From Acinetobacter lwoffii (GTDB taxonomy: Bacteria; Pseudomonadota; Gammaproteobacteria; Pseudomonadales; Moraxellaceae), in the NCBI RefSeq assembly GCF_022967985.1, contig NZ_JALJVC010000007.1:1-64000 (forward strand): a stretch of 64,000 bases of DNA. The letters run 5' to 3'. The notes beneath the pieces are model-generated. The model was given only the letters and a program-made list of their open reading frames with translations, was not told where the DNA came from and ran no database searches. How positions within the stretch are numbered: position 1 is the first letter of the stretch; every line of letters begins with the position of its first letter. The translations under genes were made by a program, and so were the position numbers. Positions 55,095-64,000 of this stretch are shown piece by piece.

Positions 55095-56837
55095 ATGACA
55101 CAACACTATGACACTGATGTTCTGATCATTGGTACCGGTCCTGCAGGTTCAACATTAGGTTTGGCTTTGGCGAATTATGGTATCAAGGTACAACTGTTTA
55201 CCCAGTTTAGCTGGCTGGCCAATAGTCCGCGTGCCCATATTACCAATCAGCGTGCCATGGAAGTATTACGTGATTTAGGTATTGAAGAACAGGTTAAAGA
55301 GATTGCAACACCATGGGAACAGATGGGTGAAAGCCTGATTACCACCAGTCTGGTCGGCGAAGAAATCGCCCGTTTAAGTGCATGGGGTACCGGTGATGAA
55401 CGTCATGGTGACTATATCCAAGGCAGTCCATGTCCATTAGTCGATCTGATTCAGCCAAAAATGGAAGCTTTACTGGTGAAAAATGCCGGTGAACGTGGTG
55501 CAATTTATAACTTCAATACTGAATACCTGTCACATGTGCAGGACGAAGATGGCGTGACTGCTACTTTCCTGAACCGCATTACCAATACTGAATTTAGCTT
55601 AAGAGCAAAATATCTGGTGGGTATGGATGGTGCTAAATCTCGTGTATTGGAACAGCTCGGCTTGCCACTGGAAGGCGTGATGGCACGTGCCGGTACCGTC
55701 TATGTGACCTTTAAAGCTGATCTTTCTCAATACGTTCAGCACCGTCCTGCGATTCTGCAATGGATCGTGAATCCTGAAGCCAGCTTTGGCGATCTCGGTA
55801 TGGGATTGTTACGTGCCATTACGCCATGGAATGAATGGATCATGGGTTGGGGCTTTGACATTTCCAAAGGCGAACCACAAGTTACTGAAGAACAGGTCCG
55901 TGCCCGCCTGAATGCTTTTGTTGGTACTGAAGTCGAAGAAGTTGAAATCCAGAAATTATCGTACTGGTATGTGAACCAGACCTGGGCCACTGAATATTCT
56001 AAAGGTCGAGTGTTCTGTGGTGGTGATGCAGTACACCGTCATCCACCATCGAGTGGCCTAGGTTCAAATACCTGCATGCAGGATGCCTTTAATCTAGGCT
56101 GGAAACTGGCATACGCGGTAAAAGGCTGGGCTGCACCTTCCCTGCTGGATTCCTATACCACCGAGCGTGCACCGGTCGGCAAGCAGATTGTAGCGCGTGC
56201 GAACCAGTCACGTTTTGATTATAAATACCTGAAAGAAGTCTTTGGTTTTGATCAAGGTGTGACGACTCAGAAGCAAATGCTGGAACGTATCTTTGCGGAA
56301 GATGAGCAAGGTGCTGAAATCCGTCAAAAACTATTTGAAGCTTTGGAAATTAAAAACTTCGAATTTAATGCACAAGGTGTAGAACTGAACCAGCGATATA
56401 GCTCCAATACGGTGCTTGCAGAATCCGAGCCTGAGATTTTTGAAAAAGATGAGCAGCTTTATTTACAGGCAACCACTCGCCCAGGCGCTAAAGTTCCGCA
56501 TACTTGGCTGATCAATGCCAAAGGTCAAAAGCAGTCGACACTGGATATTACGGGTAAAGGTCGTTTTACCCTGCTCACAGGTTTATCCGGTAAAGGCTGG
56601 AAACAGGCGGCAGAAGCATTGGATTTGCCATATCTGGATGTGACTCAGATTGGTTCACGTGACTATCGTGATGTGTATGGAACCTGGAATGCCAAGTCTG
56701 AAATTCATGAATCTGGTGCAGTACTGGTTCGTCCGGATGGTTATGTGGCTTGGCGTTATCAGGACAGTACCAATAAAGCTTTTGATTATGAAAATACGCT
56801 GAAAGCAGTACTCAAACAGGTTCAGCTAGTTATTTAA
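55095..56837 (+). CDS. FAD-dependent aromatic hydroxylase (TfdB/phenol hydroxylase type)
   Basis: The 580-residue flavoprotein has the FAD motif VLIIGTGPAGSTLGLALANYG, the FAD/NADPH motif YLVGMDGAKSRV (DG type), RVFCGGDAVHRHPPSSGLGSNTCMQDAFNLGWKLA, and a C-terminal thioredoxin-like domain. It resembles 2,4-dichlorophenol 6-monooxygenase and other phenol hydroxylases, which add oxygen to an aromatic ring with NADPH. The ATG at 55095 has GGAG six bases upstream. The adjacent regulator is broken, so expression may be constitutive or lost. Confidence 0.9.
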   Translation: MTQHYDTDVLIIGTGPAGSTLGLALANYGIKVQLFTQFSWLANSPRAHITNQRAMEVLRDLGIEEQVKEIATPWEQMGESLITTSLVGEEIARLSAWGTGDERHGDYIQGSPCPLVDLIQPKMEALLVKNAGERGAIYNFNTEYLSHVQDEDGVTATFLNRITNTEFSLRAKYLVGMDGAKSRVLEQLGLPLEGVMARAGTVYVTFKADLSQYVQHRPAILQWIVNPEASFGDLGMGLLRAITPWNEWIMGWGFDISKGEPQVTEEQVRARLNAFVGTEVEEVEIQKLSYWYVNQTWATEYSKGRVFCGGDAVHRHPPSSGLGSNTCMQDAFNLGWKLAYAVKGWAAPSLLDSYTTERAPVGKQIVARANQSRFDYKYLKEVFGFDQGVTTQKQMLERIFAEDEQGAEIRQKLFEALEIKNFEFNAQGVELNQRYSSNTVLAESEPEIFEKDEQLYLQATTRPGAKVPHTWLINAKGQKQSTLDITGKGRFTLLTGLSGKGWKQAAEALDLPYLDVTQIGSRDYRDVYGTWNAKSEIHESGAVLVRPDGYVAWRYQDSTNKAFDYENTLKAVLKQVQLVI

Positions 56838-56852
56838 TGAATAATTTTTGAA

Positions 56853-56877
56853 AAGACCACCTTCGGGTGGTTTTTTA
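56853..56877 (+). terminator. Rho-independent terminator
   Basis: AGACCACC and GGTGGTTT close on TTCG, followed by TTTT. It ends the monooxygenase transcript. Confidence 0.9.
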
Positions 56878-57096
56878 TACTTTTAAAATAACAACATATA
56901 CTGACTCTCAGCCTTTCTTGAAGCCACTTTGTTCTAAAATTTCCTTCCTAAACTCACTAATTGATTAAAACTCATTTAATCGCAACCATTTCACCCATAC
57001 CAATACACATATACGATTGATTTTGTGATAAATTTCACATTAATGCAGTTTAGCTAAACTCATTCAGGTTTAGTCATACTGTTCTGCCTTGTATAG

Positions 57097-57324
57097 CTAA
57101 GACACATTCATTTTGTTGATCTGTGGTTCAAACTTCTCCCCCCACTCATTCAGCAAGATATGTTCTTTATGAGATAAGCACATGTCATGGCAAATCTCTC
57201 CCAGATATTCGACGGCTTTAGGAATGGTCGAAAACTTAACTTCAAGTTTTGATCCTCTCATTGATACCGCGAATGCAATGCCAATGACATGCCGGCCTGA
57301 AACACTTAAACGCAAAAATTTCAT
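57097..57324 (-). CDS. Hypothetical protein
   Basis: I do not recognise this 75-residue protein. It is soluble, with no signal peptide; the C-terminal half has two cysteines and a histidine (EICHDMCLSHKEH). It is divergent from the hemerythrin-like gene. Its reading frame is open, but support rests on length, composition and position only. Confidence 0.55.
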   Translation of the reverse strand: MKFLRLSVSGRHVIGIAFAVSMRGSKLEVKFSTIPKAVEYLGEICHDMCLSHKEHILLNEWGEKFEPQINKMNVS

Positions 57325-57389
57325 GTTTTCAAATCAAAAGAATGGATGATCTTGATTTGAAAATAAAACCTAAATTCAGGATTTCCCCA

Positions 57390-57959
57390 ATGTTATTTAA
57401 TTGGTTAAAACAGTTATTTTCATCACTTTTCAAGGGATTTAACCCATCCAAAGCGGACAATCCACAAAATGAAACGGCGTTAGATTTGGGTAATCGTCAC
57501 TCGATTGATACCACCTCTAAACATGATGAGGTGGGTATTCCTTTTTATCCGAATCTGATTAAACATTTGGAACTAGATCACCAACAACTTCTGAGTCTAT
57601 ACAGCAACATTGGCAATTCTTTAAATCTAGAGGAATATCATTTACTGTCTGATCAATTAGCTCAATTCAAACAAGATTTTAAAGCGCATTTAGATGCTGA
57701 AAATATCAAGTTTTATGGTTACTTGGAACAAGGCTTAAAAGAACAAAGCCAGGTATTTTTATCTTTACGTCAGTTTAGAAAGGAAATGCGTGTCATTGAA
57801 CGTACTGTAATTAAGTTTATAGATTATTGGATGGATTTTGGGGTAAACCGAGTATCTGCTGCTGAATTCAGAGCAGAATATGAAGCGATTGGTTCTGCAT
57901 TGGTGCAACGTATTGAGCGCGAAGAAAAAGAGCTCTATACCTTGTATAATCGTATTTAA
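57390..57959 (+). CDS. Hemerythrin-like (HHE) domain protein
   Basis: The 189-residue protein (ATG 57390, with AGGA upstream) has an N-terminal basic, amphipathic segment, a polar linker, and a four-helix HHE-type domain: His59 and His64 in KHLELDH, then His100 and Glu104 in FKAHLDAENIKF. These match part of the diiron-ligand set of hemerythrins, which bind oxygen or sense redox state. The later ligands are less clear (RVIERTVIKF and EREEKELY). An alternative start at 57342 adds 16 residues. Function unknown. Confidence 0.72.
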   Translation: MLFNWLKQLFSSLFKGFNPSKADNPQNETALDLGNRHSIDTTSKHDEVGIPFYPNLIKHLELDHQQLLSLYSNIGNSLNLEEYHLLSDQLAQFKQDFKAHLDAENIKFYGYLEQGLKEQSQVFLSLRQFRKEMRVIERTVIKFIDYWMDFGVNRVSAAEFRAEYEAIGSALVQRIEREEKELYTLYNRI

Positions 57960-57968
57960 GTAGCTATA

Positions 57969-57996
57969 AAAAAGACCATTCTAGGGTGGTCTTTTT
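57969..57996 (+). terminator. Rho-independent terminator
   Basis: AAAGACCA and GGTGGTCTTT pair, followed by TTT. It ends the HHE-domain gene. Confidence 0.85.
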
Positions 57997-58038
57997 CATT
58001 TATGATTGTTAATTAATAAAATCTATAATTTTTAAATT

Positions 58039-58677
58039 ATGACAAAACATGGAAATACATCAGAAATTTTACTAACAACTACTGAAAACCTCAGTGATGA
58101 AATTTTATTTAAGACTGCAAATAGCTTCCTTGAAGATGCTGTTAAGTCGATTCCTTTTGCATCTCTCATTACAGGTTCAATTGAGACTTATACTAGATTT
58201 CGAATATTAAAAGAGCAGAAACAGCTTTTAGCTTTTATCCAAGAAACAGAAAATCTCGATAATGGTTTTGTCGAGAAGTTCTTTAAACAAAAATCTAATG
58301 CAGAAATTGGTCTGGAAATTTTAGGTATTCTGGATCAAACCTATTTAGAACGCCAAGCTCGTATGGTTGGCCGTGTAACTCTACTTTTAAAAGATAAAAA
58401 AATATCAAAACAAGAGTTTGATAAATATACTTATATTATTACGAAGTTAAATAATCACTTAATAACTCTTATCGAAAATTTATATCTTGAATATTCTATA
58501 AATCCTCATCAACGAATCGTAAGTATTCCTTTAGCTAATATGGATCTAATTAGCTTTGGTTTCATTAAAAAATTAGCAGATGGCTCATGGTTTTCAGAAG
58601 CTCAAAATAACACCCCTTATGACTATAAAATTCAGGAGGAGTATTTCTTTTTTTATAAATATATTTTCAAGGACTAA
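58039..58677 (+). CDS. AT-rich orphan protein
   Basis: I do not recognise this 212-residue protein. A hydrophobic stretch with proline (about 36-48, SIPFASLITGSIE) is followed by a charged helix FRILKEQKQLLAFIQE. This pattern occurs in uncharacterised membrane-associated proteins of phage and accessory regions. The rest is helical and Lys/Ile-rich, with an aromatic C-terminus (EEYFFFYKYIF). Codon use is more AT-rich than in its neighbours and no ribosome site is visible, so horizontal acquisition is likely. Confidence 0.72.
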   Translation: MTKHGNTSEILLTTTENLSDEILFKTANSFLEDAVKSIPFASLITGSIETYTRFRILKEQKQLLAFIQETENLDNGFVEKFFKQKSNAEIGLEILGILDQTYLERQARMVGRVTLLLKDKKISKQEFDKYTYIITKLNNHLITLIENLYLEYSINPHQRIVSIPLANMDLISFGFIKKLADGSWFSEAQNNTPYDYKIQEEYFFFYKYIFKD

Positions 58678-58694
58678 GTAACATCACATGCCCT

Positions 58695-58710
58695 GCGACA
58701 TGGATGTCGC
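58695..58710. repeat. REP-like palindrome, copy 2
   Basis: GCGACAT and ATGTCGC flank GG, the same palindrome as at 50202-50217 with a compensated base pair. A third, imperfect piece (GGGACATGGACGCCC) follows at about 58723. Both copies lie at the 3' end of genes. Confidence 0.6.
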
Positions 58711-58821
58711 CCGTCAGACTGTGGGACATGGACGCCCATCAGGCTGAGAAAGGATTTTGGTTACCTTACGGAATATATTCCTCATCCTTCAAAGTAACAA
58801 TTCCATCTACACGCTATACGT

Positions 58822-58850
58822 AAAAAAACCACCTTAACGGTGGCTTTTTA
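58822..58850. terminator. Terminator of the small membrane protein gene
   Basis: AACCACC and GGTGGCTT pair around a short loop with A and T runs on both sides, so it may also serve the plus-strand gene at 58039. On the minus strand it lies 12 bp after the stop of the 41-codon gene. Confidence 0.85.
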
Positions 58851-58861
58851 AAATCTTATGA

Positions 58862-58987
58862 TCAAGAACCCTGTAACAAATAACTACCTACCAAAAACAG
58901 CATCTGTAAACCAACAACAAAACCGAATAACCACCAACCTTTCTGACGCATTGCTGCCTTATCCATTATTCTGAGTGTCTTAGCCAT
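58862..58987 (-). CDS. Small single-pass membrane protein, 41 residues
   Basis: ATG 58987 begins a 41-codon frame: a basic N-terminus (MAKTLRIMDKAAMRQKG), one membrane helix WWLFGFVVGLQMLFLVGSYL and a short tail LQGS. A strong ribosome site (GAGGTGAT) lies five bases upstream, and a terminator follows, so the frame has all signals of a gene. The charge pattern places the N-terminus in the cytoplasm. Function unknown; it may be a modulator of a larger membrane complex. Confidence 0.75.
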   Translation of the reverse strand: MAKTLRIMDKAAMRQKGWWLFGFVVGLQMLFLVGSYLLQGS

Positions 58988-59256
58988 GTCATCACCTCAT
59001 CTTTGAGAATTGATACTGAACCGATCTATTCCATCTTTCTTTTATAGTGCAATAAAGTTGTGCATAAAACATACCATAGCACTTTATATACAATATGAAA
59101 GCAAAATCTAAACCAAGTCCGTAAGGAGAAGGAAAATTAAAAAATCAAAATCCTTAAAAAACAAAAAGCCACCTAAAGGTGGCAATTGATGAAGATAGTC
59201 TAAACAAAAGCTGAAAGATTTTCCAGTTTTGCAGCTATTCCAGTGATTTCTTCAAT
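58988..59256. other. Intergenic region with a tandem terminator
   Basis: No clear gene is seen. GCCACC and GGTGGC (59168-59183) form a hairpin that on the minus strand is followed by TTTTTG. It lies after the purL terminator at 59257-59285, so it may be a back-up terminator. ATG 59096 starts a frame of only nine codons and is not supported. Confidence 0.5.
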
Positions 59257-59285
59257 AAAAAAGGGCTGCTTCCGCAACCCTTTTT
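59257..59285 (-). terminator. Terminator of purL
   Basis: On the minus strand AAAAAGGGTTGC and GCAGCCCTTTTTT pair around a GGAA-type loop, followed by T-rich DNA. It lies 14 bp after the purL stop. Confidence 0.9.
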
Positions 59286-59299
59286 CAAGCTAAAACAAA

Positions 59300-62200
59300 T
59301 TAGCCAATAAATTCACGTGCATTACGGAACATACGTAACCAAGCACCATCCTGATCCCAGTCTTCTGGTTTCCATGAATGCTGGATCGCGCGGAAGTTAC
59401 GTTCAGGGTGCGGCATCATAATCGTTGCACGGCCATCCTGAGACGTTACACCGGTAATACCTTCTGGTGAACCATTCGGGTTCAATGGATACTGTTCAGT
59501 TGCATTACCATGGCTGTCAACATAGCGTAAAACGACCTGATTCGATGCATTCAGTGCAGCAAAGTTTTCCGCCGTTGCAACTGCCCGACCTTCACCATGT
59601 GCCACAGCGATCGGCAGAATCGAACCTTGCATGTCTTGCAACAAGACTGAATTCGATTTTTCCACACGAACGTTCACTGCGCGCGCTTCAAATACTTCAG
59701 ACGTATTGCGGTGGAAACGTGGCCAAGCATCCGCACCCGGAATTAATGGAGCCAATTGAGACAACATTTGACAGCCGTTACAGATACCGAGCGAGAAGGT
59801 TTCTTGACGGTTAAAGAATTTCTCAAACTGGTCACGCAATTTAGCATTGAACAATACTGATTTCGCCCAACCGCCGCCAGCGCCCATTACGTCACCATAC
59901 GAGAAGCCACCACACGTCACCAGACCTTCAAAATCATCCAGGCTGATACGACCTGCCAGCAAGTCACTCATATGTACGTCAACAGTATTGAAGCCCACTT
60001 TGTCGAAAGCTGCCGCCATTTCGATATGACCATTGACACCCTGCTCACGCAGAATTGCCATATTTGGACGACGCAAGTTAATGAAAGGTGCTTCAATCGC
60101 TTCATTCAAGTCGAATGTGGGTTGGGCGATAATACCTTGGTGTGCTTTATCGGTAATTAAGGCAAATTCCTGATCTGCAGTTTGTACGTTGTCACGCAGG
60201 CGTTGGATTTGATGAGAAACTTCAGTCCATGCCACTTGCAGATCAGCACGTTCAAGTACCAGACCATTTACAGACAATTGGTCAGAATTATTTACAGTAC
60301 CAACCACTGCAATTGCATCTTTAAGCGTAGATGCTGCAACTTCAGCTTGTAATGCTTCCCAGTCTGCTTTGGCGATTTGAAGGACAGCACCAATTTCTTC
60401 AGCGAATAAGCTTGCAGTTGATTGATCTTCTAGTGCTACACCCAGACGTGATGCGAACATCATTTCTGCAACAGTCGCTAGTAAACCACCATCACCGATG
60501 TCATGGTATGCCTTGATCAGACCACGGTTGTTCCAGTCTTGAACCAATGCGAAGAATGCCTTGAAATCATCGAAGCTATCTACATCAGGAGTCACAGAAC
60601 CGATTGCTTTATACACCTGCGCCAGGATCGAACCACCTAAACGGAATTGACCTTTAGACAGATCAATACGAACCAGTACAGATTCAATATCTTTTAATTC
60701 AGGAGTCAGTGTTTGACGTACATCAGTCACTGGTGCAAATGCAGTGATCACACCTGACATTGGAGAAGTCACAGACTTGTCTTCACCTTCGTCATTCCAG
60801 GTGGTACGCATAGACAATGAGTCTTTACCGACCGGAATCGCGATACCGAGTGCAGGACACATTTCCATACCGATAGCTTTCACGCCTTCGAACAATGCCT
60901 GGTCTTCGCCAGGTTGACCCGCAGCAGCCATCCAGTTTGCAGACAATTTGATGTCGCTGATTTTTTCAATCTTCGCAGACATGATGTTAGAGATCGATTC
61001 AGCCACAGATAAACGTGCTGATGCAGCAGGATTCAACAACGCTACTGGAGGACGTTCACCCATTGCCATTGCTTCACCGGTGTAACCGACAAGACTTGTA
61101 GTTGTTACTGCAGCATCCGCGACAGGAACCTGCCAGCGACCCACCATCTGGTCACGCGCGACCATACCGGTAATCGAACGGTCACCAATACTAATCAGGA
61201 ATGATTTAGAAGCCACTGTCGGGTTTTTCAGAACGCGATAAATCGCATCTTTTAAATCCGTAACTTTAGCCGCGTCAAAATCATCGCCTTTACGTTCAAT
61301 CGTTTCATAGGAACGGCTCATACGCGGAGTACCGCCAAGCATCACCTGCATTGGCATATCCACCGGTTTGTTGCCGAACAATGGATCTTCAACGGTTAAG
61401 TGACGTGCTTCAGTCGCCTCACCCAGTACTGCAAACGGACAACGTTCACGCGCACAGATTGACTCAAATAATTCTAAAGAAGATGGACGAATCGCCAATA
61501 CATAACGTTCTTGCGCTTCGTTTGACCAGATCTCCATTGGCGACATGCCAGGTTCTAAAGATGGAATCTTACGAAGATCTAGCACCGCACCCAATTCGTG
61601 ATCATTCACCAGTTCAGGCATGGCATTTGATACACCACCCGCACCGACATCATGTACCGACACGATTGGGTTGTGGTCTTCCATGCGCCAGCAAGTATCG
61701 ATCACTTCTTGGCAACGGCGTTCCATTTCCGGGTTTTCACGTTGTACTGAGGCAAAATCAAGGTTCTCGCCCAATTTGCCGCTATCTACAGAAGATGCAG
61801 CACCCCCGCCAAGACCGATCAGCATGGCTGGACCACCGAGCACGATCAATAAGTCACCCGGTAAGATCGGATCTTTTTCAACGTGATCTGGACGGATATT
61901 TCCGTAACCACCAGCGATCATGATTGGCTTATGGAAACCTTTAACATCGCCATTGACGTTTTGTTCAAAAGTACGGAAGTAACCATTTAAAGCTGGACGA
62001 CCAAATTCGTTATTGAACGCAGCACCACCCAATGGGCCTTCAATCATGATTTGTAACGGCGATGCCATACGCGATGGTTTGCCGTAGTTTTCTTCCCAAG
62101 GCTGTTCAAAGCCCGGAATATTCAGGTTAGATACGGTGAAGCCGGTTAAACCTGCTTTAGGCTTACCACCACGACCGGTCGCACCTTCGTCACGGATTTC

Positions 62201-63133
62201 ACCGCCTGAACCTGTCGCTGCACCGGCAAATGGTGCAATCGCAGTTGGATGGTTGTGGGTTTCCACTTTCATCAGGATATGCGCGGCCTGGCTCTTGTAT
62301 TTATAAACCTGATGACCATTGTCTTCTTGGGTTGGATAAAAACGCTGGGTATCCGAACCAACAATCACCGAAGCGTTGTCTTTATAAGCCGACAATACGT
62401 CTGTTGGTGATTCTTTATAGGTGTTCTTGATCATCTGGAACAATGACAATGGCTGAACTTCACCATCAATCGTCCATTCTGAACCGAAGATTTTATGACG
62501 ACAATGCTCAGAGTTGGCTTGAGCAAACATCATCAGTTCGATGTCATTTGGATTACGGCCTAGCTTGATGAAAGCTTCAGTCAGGTAATCAATTTCATCC
62601 ATTGATAATGCAAAACCAAACTCGTTGTTGGCTTTTACAAGTGCTTCTTTACCTTCACCCAGAATATCAATCGAGTTCAGTGGTTTTGGCGCAGTTTCCA
62701 CAAATAATACCGCAGCATCTTCAATCGCATTGAATACGCTTTCGGTCATACGGTCGTGAAGTACTTGCAATGCTTCTTTAGAAAGCTCTTTTACGCCCTT
62801 CAAAGTAAATAAAACGCCGCGTTCAAGTCGATGAACCGGCGTATTACAGTTTTTGAAAATGTCCGTCGCTTTAGAGGACCAAGGAGAGATGGTTCCGACG
62901 CGCGGTGTGACTAAAATCTGGATTTCATCACTTGCAGCCTGGTGCAATTCAAAAGATTGACCATCGTTGAGAAGCTGTAAAGCTGATTGCTGTTGTTGCT
63001 CGCTGAGCGCTTGGTCAAAGAGGTAGACCCATTGACTTTCAATTGATTGAACAGAACTAATTGACGTCAAACGCGATAATAGTTGAGTTTTCTTAAAAGA
63101 AGAATGTGCGGGTGCACCGGCAACGATAAACAT
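59300..63133 (-). CDS. purL: Phosphoribosylformylglycinamidine synthase
   Basis: PurL converts FGAR, ATP and glutamine to FGAM in purine synthesis. The 1277-residue protein is the large single-chain form: an N-terminal PurS-like domain, two AIR-synthetase-like halves ([47 protein letters not shown], and the repeat [10 protein letters not shown]) and a C-terminal glutaminase with Cys in [14 protein letters not shown] and MMPHPERNF. The start is ATG 63133 ([12 protein letters not shown]); an in-frame extension upstream to 63175 is not conserved in type. It is alone on the minus strand. Confidence 0.98.
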   Translation of the reverse strand: MFIVAGAPAHSSFKKTQLLSRLTSISSVQSIESQWVYLFDQALSEQQQQSALQLLNDGQSFELHQAASDEIQILVTPRVGTISPWSSKATDIFKNCNTPVHRLERGVLFTLKGVKELSKEALQVLHDRMTESVFNAIEDAAVLFVETAPKPLNSIDILGEGKEALVKANNEFGFALSMDEIDYLTEAFIKLGRNPNDIELMMFAQANSEHCRHKIFGSEWTIDGEVQPLSLFQMIKNTYKESPTDVLSAYKDNASVIVGSDTQRFYPTQEDNGHQVYKYKSQAAHILMKVETHNHPTAIAPFAGAATGSGGEIRDEGATGRGGKPKAGLTGFTVSNLNIPGFEQPWEENYGKPSRMASPLQIMIEGPLGGAAFNNEFGRPALNGYFRTFEQNVNGDVKGFHKPIMIAGGYGNIRPDHVEKDPILPGDLLIVLGGPAMLIGLGGGAASSVDSGKLGENLDFASVQRENPEMERRCQEVIDTCWRMEDHNPIVSVHDVGAGGVSNAMPELVNDHELGAVLDLRKIPSLEPGMSPMEIWSNEAQERYVLAIRPSSLELFESICARERCPFAVLGEATEARHLTVEDPLFGNKPVDMPMQVMLGGTPRMSRSYETIERKGDDFDAAKVTDLKDAIYRVLKNPTVASKSFLISIGDRSITGMVARDQMVGRWQVPVADAAVTTTSLVGYTGEAMAMGERPPVALLNPAASARLSVAESISNIMSAKIEKISDIKLSANWMAAAGQPGEDQALFEGVKAIGMEMCPALGIAIPVGKDSLSMRTTWNDEGEDKSVTSPMSGVITAFAPVTDVRQTLTPELKDIESVLVRIDLSKGQFRLGGSILAQVYKAIGSVTPDVDSFDDFKAFFALVQDWNNRGLIKAYHDIGDGGLLATVAEMMFASRLGVALEDQSTASLFAEEIGAVLQIAKADWEALQAEVAASTLKDAIAVVGTVNNSDQLSVNGLVLERADLQVAWTEVSHQIQRLRDNVQTADQEFALITDKAHQGIIAQPTFDLNEAIEAPFINLRRPNMAILREQGVNGHIEMAAAFDKVGFNTVDVHMSDLLAGRISLDDFEGLVTCGGFSYGDVMGAGGGWAKSVLFNAKLRDQFEKFFNRQETFSLGICNGCQMLSQLAPLIPGADAWPRFHRNTSEVFEARAVNVRVEKSNSVLLQDMQGSILPIAVAHGEGRAVATAENFAALNASNQVVLRYVDSHGNATEQYPLNPNGSPEGITGVTSQDGRATIMMPHPERNFRAIQHSWKPEDWDQDGAWLRMFRNAREFIG

Positions 63134-63904
63134 GCTGATTTTGGCTCCACGGGATGGTCTGAACAACCATGCCACAATGTGACTTGAGAGAGCGCATATT
63201 CTACTGTGAAATAAGGAAATCGGCTAGATGCCAAATCAGAAAACTACGTCTGAAATATCCTGGACTTTTAAAATATTTCGTTTATTTTCAGTCAGGAAAA
63301 TTGAATGTAGTCGCACAGGTTAACACATTTTTTTCAAGAAAAATCAAAACCGCTTCAGAATAATTTTCTGCATAAAAATTGTATTATTTTTCAACAACAA
63401 TCGGGACAAAATCAAATTCAGGTTTTATTGTCATGACCTGCCAAAATTCCTATTTAGGCCAAAATGAAATACTTGATTACAAGATTTAATGAAGTCGTAT
63501 TTTTTGCAGACTGTTTTTGATTCTTTTGATTGACTCTTAACTTTGACTTCTAAGATTAGAAAACTGGTTAAAGGTCTTCTGCCGTTTTCTGTACTACAAG
63601 GAACAGTTCTCCGCTGATCTCCGCCATTACAGTAACAGAGGCAAATTACTCCCCTCTATGAAAGAATAATTAATACTGAGTGGTATTTTAATCTGACATC
63701 ATCTGCGGGGAAAAAACCGGACATCCATTCTCACCTTCTAAAAGAATAAAAATAAAGTTTCTTATTTGGGCCTTTTATTTTTTTATATTTGATTTTTATC
63801 TTCTCAGATCATAATTAAGCGAAATTTACTCATCTAAAAGACCAAAAAATATATCGACAAAATCCCCCACCATATCCAATATTTTGAAATTTCATCATTT
63901 ATTC
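63134..63904. other. Long AT-rich intergenic region upstream of purL
   Basis: These 771 bp hold the purL promoter and leader but no open frame with a ribosome site or recognisable protein. I see no tRNA and no clear hairpin-terminator. The absence of coding signal over such a length is unusual for this genome. Confidence 0.5.
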
Positions 63905-64000
63905 ATGAGCTCTATTATGCGTAAAAAACACAATATAAATAGCAAAATACCACTTATATTTATGAGGAAATTTACCAGGAATTATGAGGCTTATATAAAA
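63905..64000 (+). CDS. Possible partial gene at the window end
   Basis: ATG 63905 (and 63917 in the same frame) begins a frame open to the last base, 32 codons so far (MSSIMRKKHNINSKIPLI, then MRKFTRNYEAYIK). It is basic and AT-rich, without a clear ribosome site. It may be the start of a gene continuing beyond the window or chance. Confidence 0.25.
   Translation, partial: MSSIMRKKHNINSKIPLIFMRKFTRNYEAYIK

Noticed and set aside
57024-57060. TGTGATAAATTTCACA (CRP/Vfr-like) and AGTTTAGCTAAACT palindrome
   Set aside because: Both lie in a gap between the 3' ends of two genes, where no promoter is expected, so chance in AT-rich DNA is the simpler reading.
59096-59125. Nine-codon frame as a leader peptide
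   Set aside because: It has no clear ribosome site and no downstream gene on that strand to control.
1-64000. CRISPR array, rRNA operon, restriction or toxin-antitoxin system
   Set aside because: I looked for regular spaced repeats, rRNA sequence and defence-type domains and found none that I could support.

Overview
The window is a chromosomal segment of a gammaproteobacterium that I assign to the genus Acinetobacter. The grounds are an AT-rich background, a CarO-type outer-membrane protein gene, the order lepA-lepB-DUF4845-rnc-era-recO-pdxJ, an sbp-sbp-cysTWA-cysB sulfate locus, and several small proteins of a kind I associate with that genus. The species cannot be fixed from sequence alone; the CarO protein and IS content would also suit a non-baumannii species.

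Layout. Positions 1-3.7 kb are the end of an integrated element: two integrases of one family in tandem beside tRNA-Arg(CCG). The inner one is intact; the outer one carries a start-proximal frameshift, an IS5-family insertion, an in-frame stop and a lost catalytic arginine. From 4 to 32.5 kb lies mostly housekeeping DNA: an ABC-2 exporter (yadGH) coupled to queF, two cell-wall enzymes (mltB, rlpA), tsf/rpsB, map, an aminotransferase, a MATE pump interrupted by one amber codon, tRNA-Asn, miaE, the pdxJ-to-lepA operon, a DegQ/MucD protease, nadB, and tmk-mltG-pabC.

From 32.6 to 39.4 kb is a complete sulfate uptake locus: two near-duplicate sulfate-binding proteins, each with the same 20-bp motif before its promoter, an alpha/beta hydrolase, cysT-cysW-cysA, and the regulator cysB. 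From 39.4 to 50.2 kb come a FadL-like porin, carO, dapD, queE-queC, bcp, yceI, argO/argP, nadM, a crotonase and a nitroreductase. With queF upstream, three queuosine-pathway genes lie in the window.

From 50.2 to 55 kb gene decay is concentrated: a frameshifted IS982 transposase, a lipoprotein gene split by an IS481-family remnant, a carotenoid oxygenase broken by one extra base in a homopolymer, and a LysR regulator with a frameshift plus a stop, divergent from an intact flavin monooxygenase. From 57 to 59.3 kb are small genes of unknown role: a hemerythrin-like protein, an AT-rich orphan, and a 41-residue membrane protein. purL fills 59.3-63.1 kb, and the last 0.87 kb is AT-rich with no convincing gene.

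I found no CRISPR array and no recognisable defence system. The most distinctive signals are the phased repeats at the left edge, the heptamer cluster at the intact integrase promoter, the 20-bp perfect palindrome before an unknown gene, and the decay cluster.
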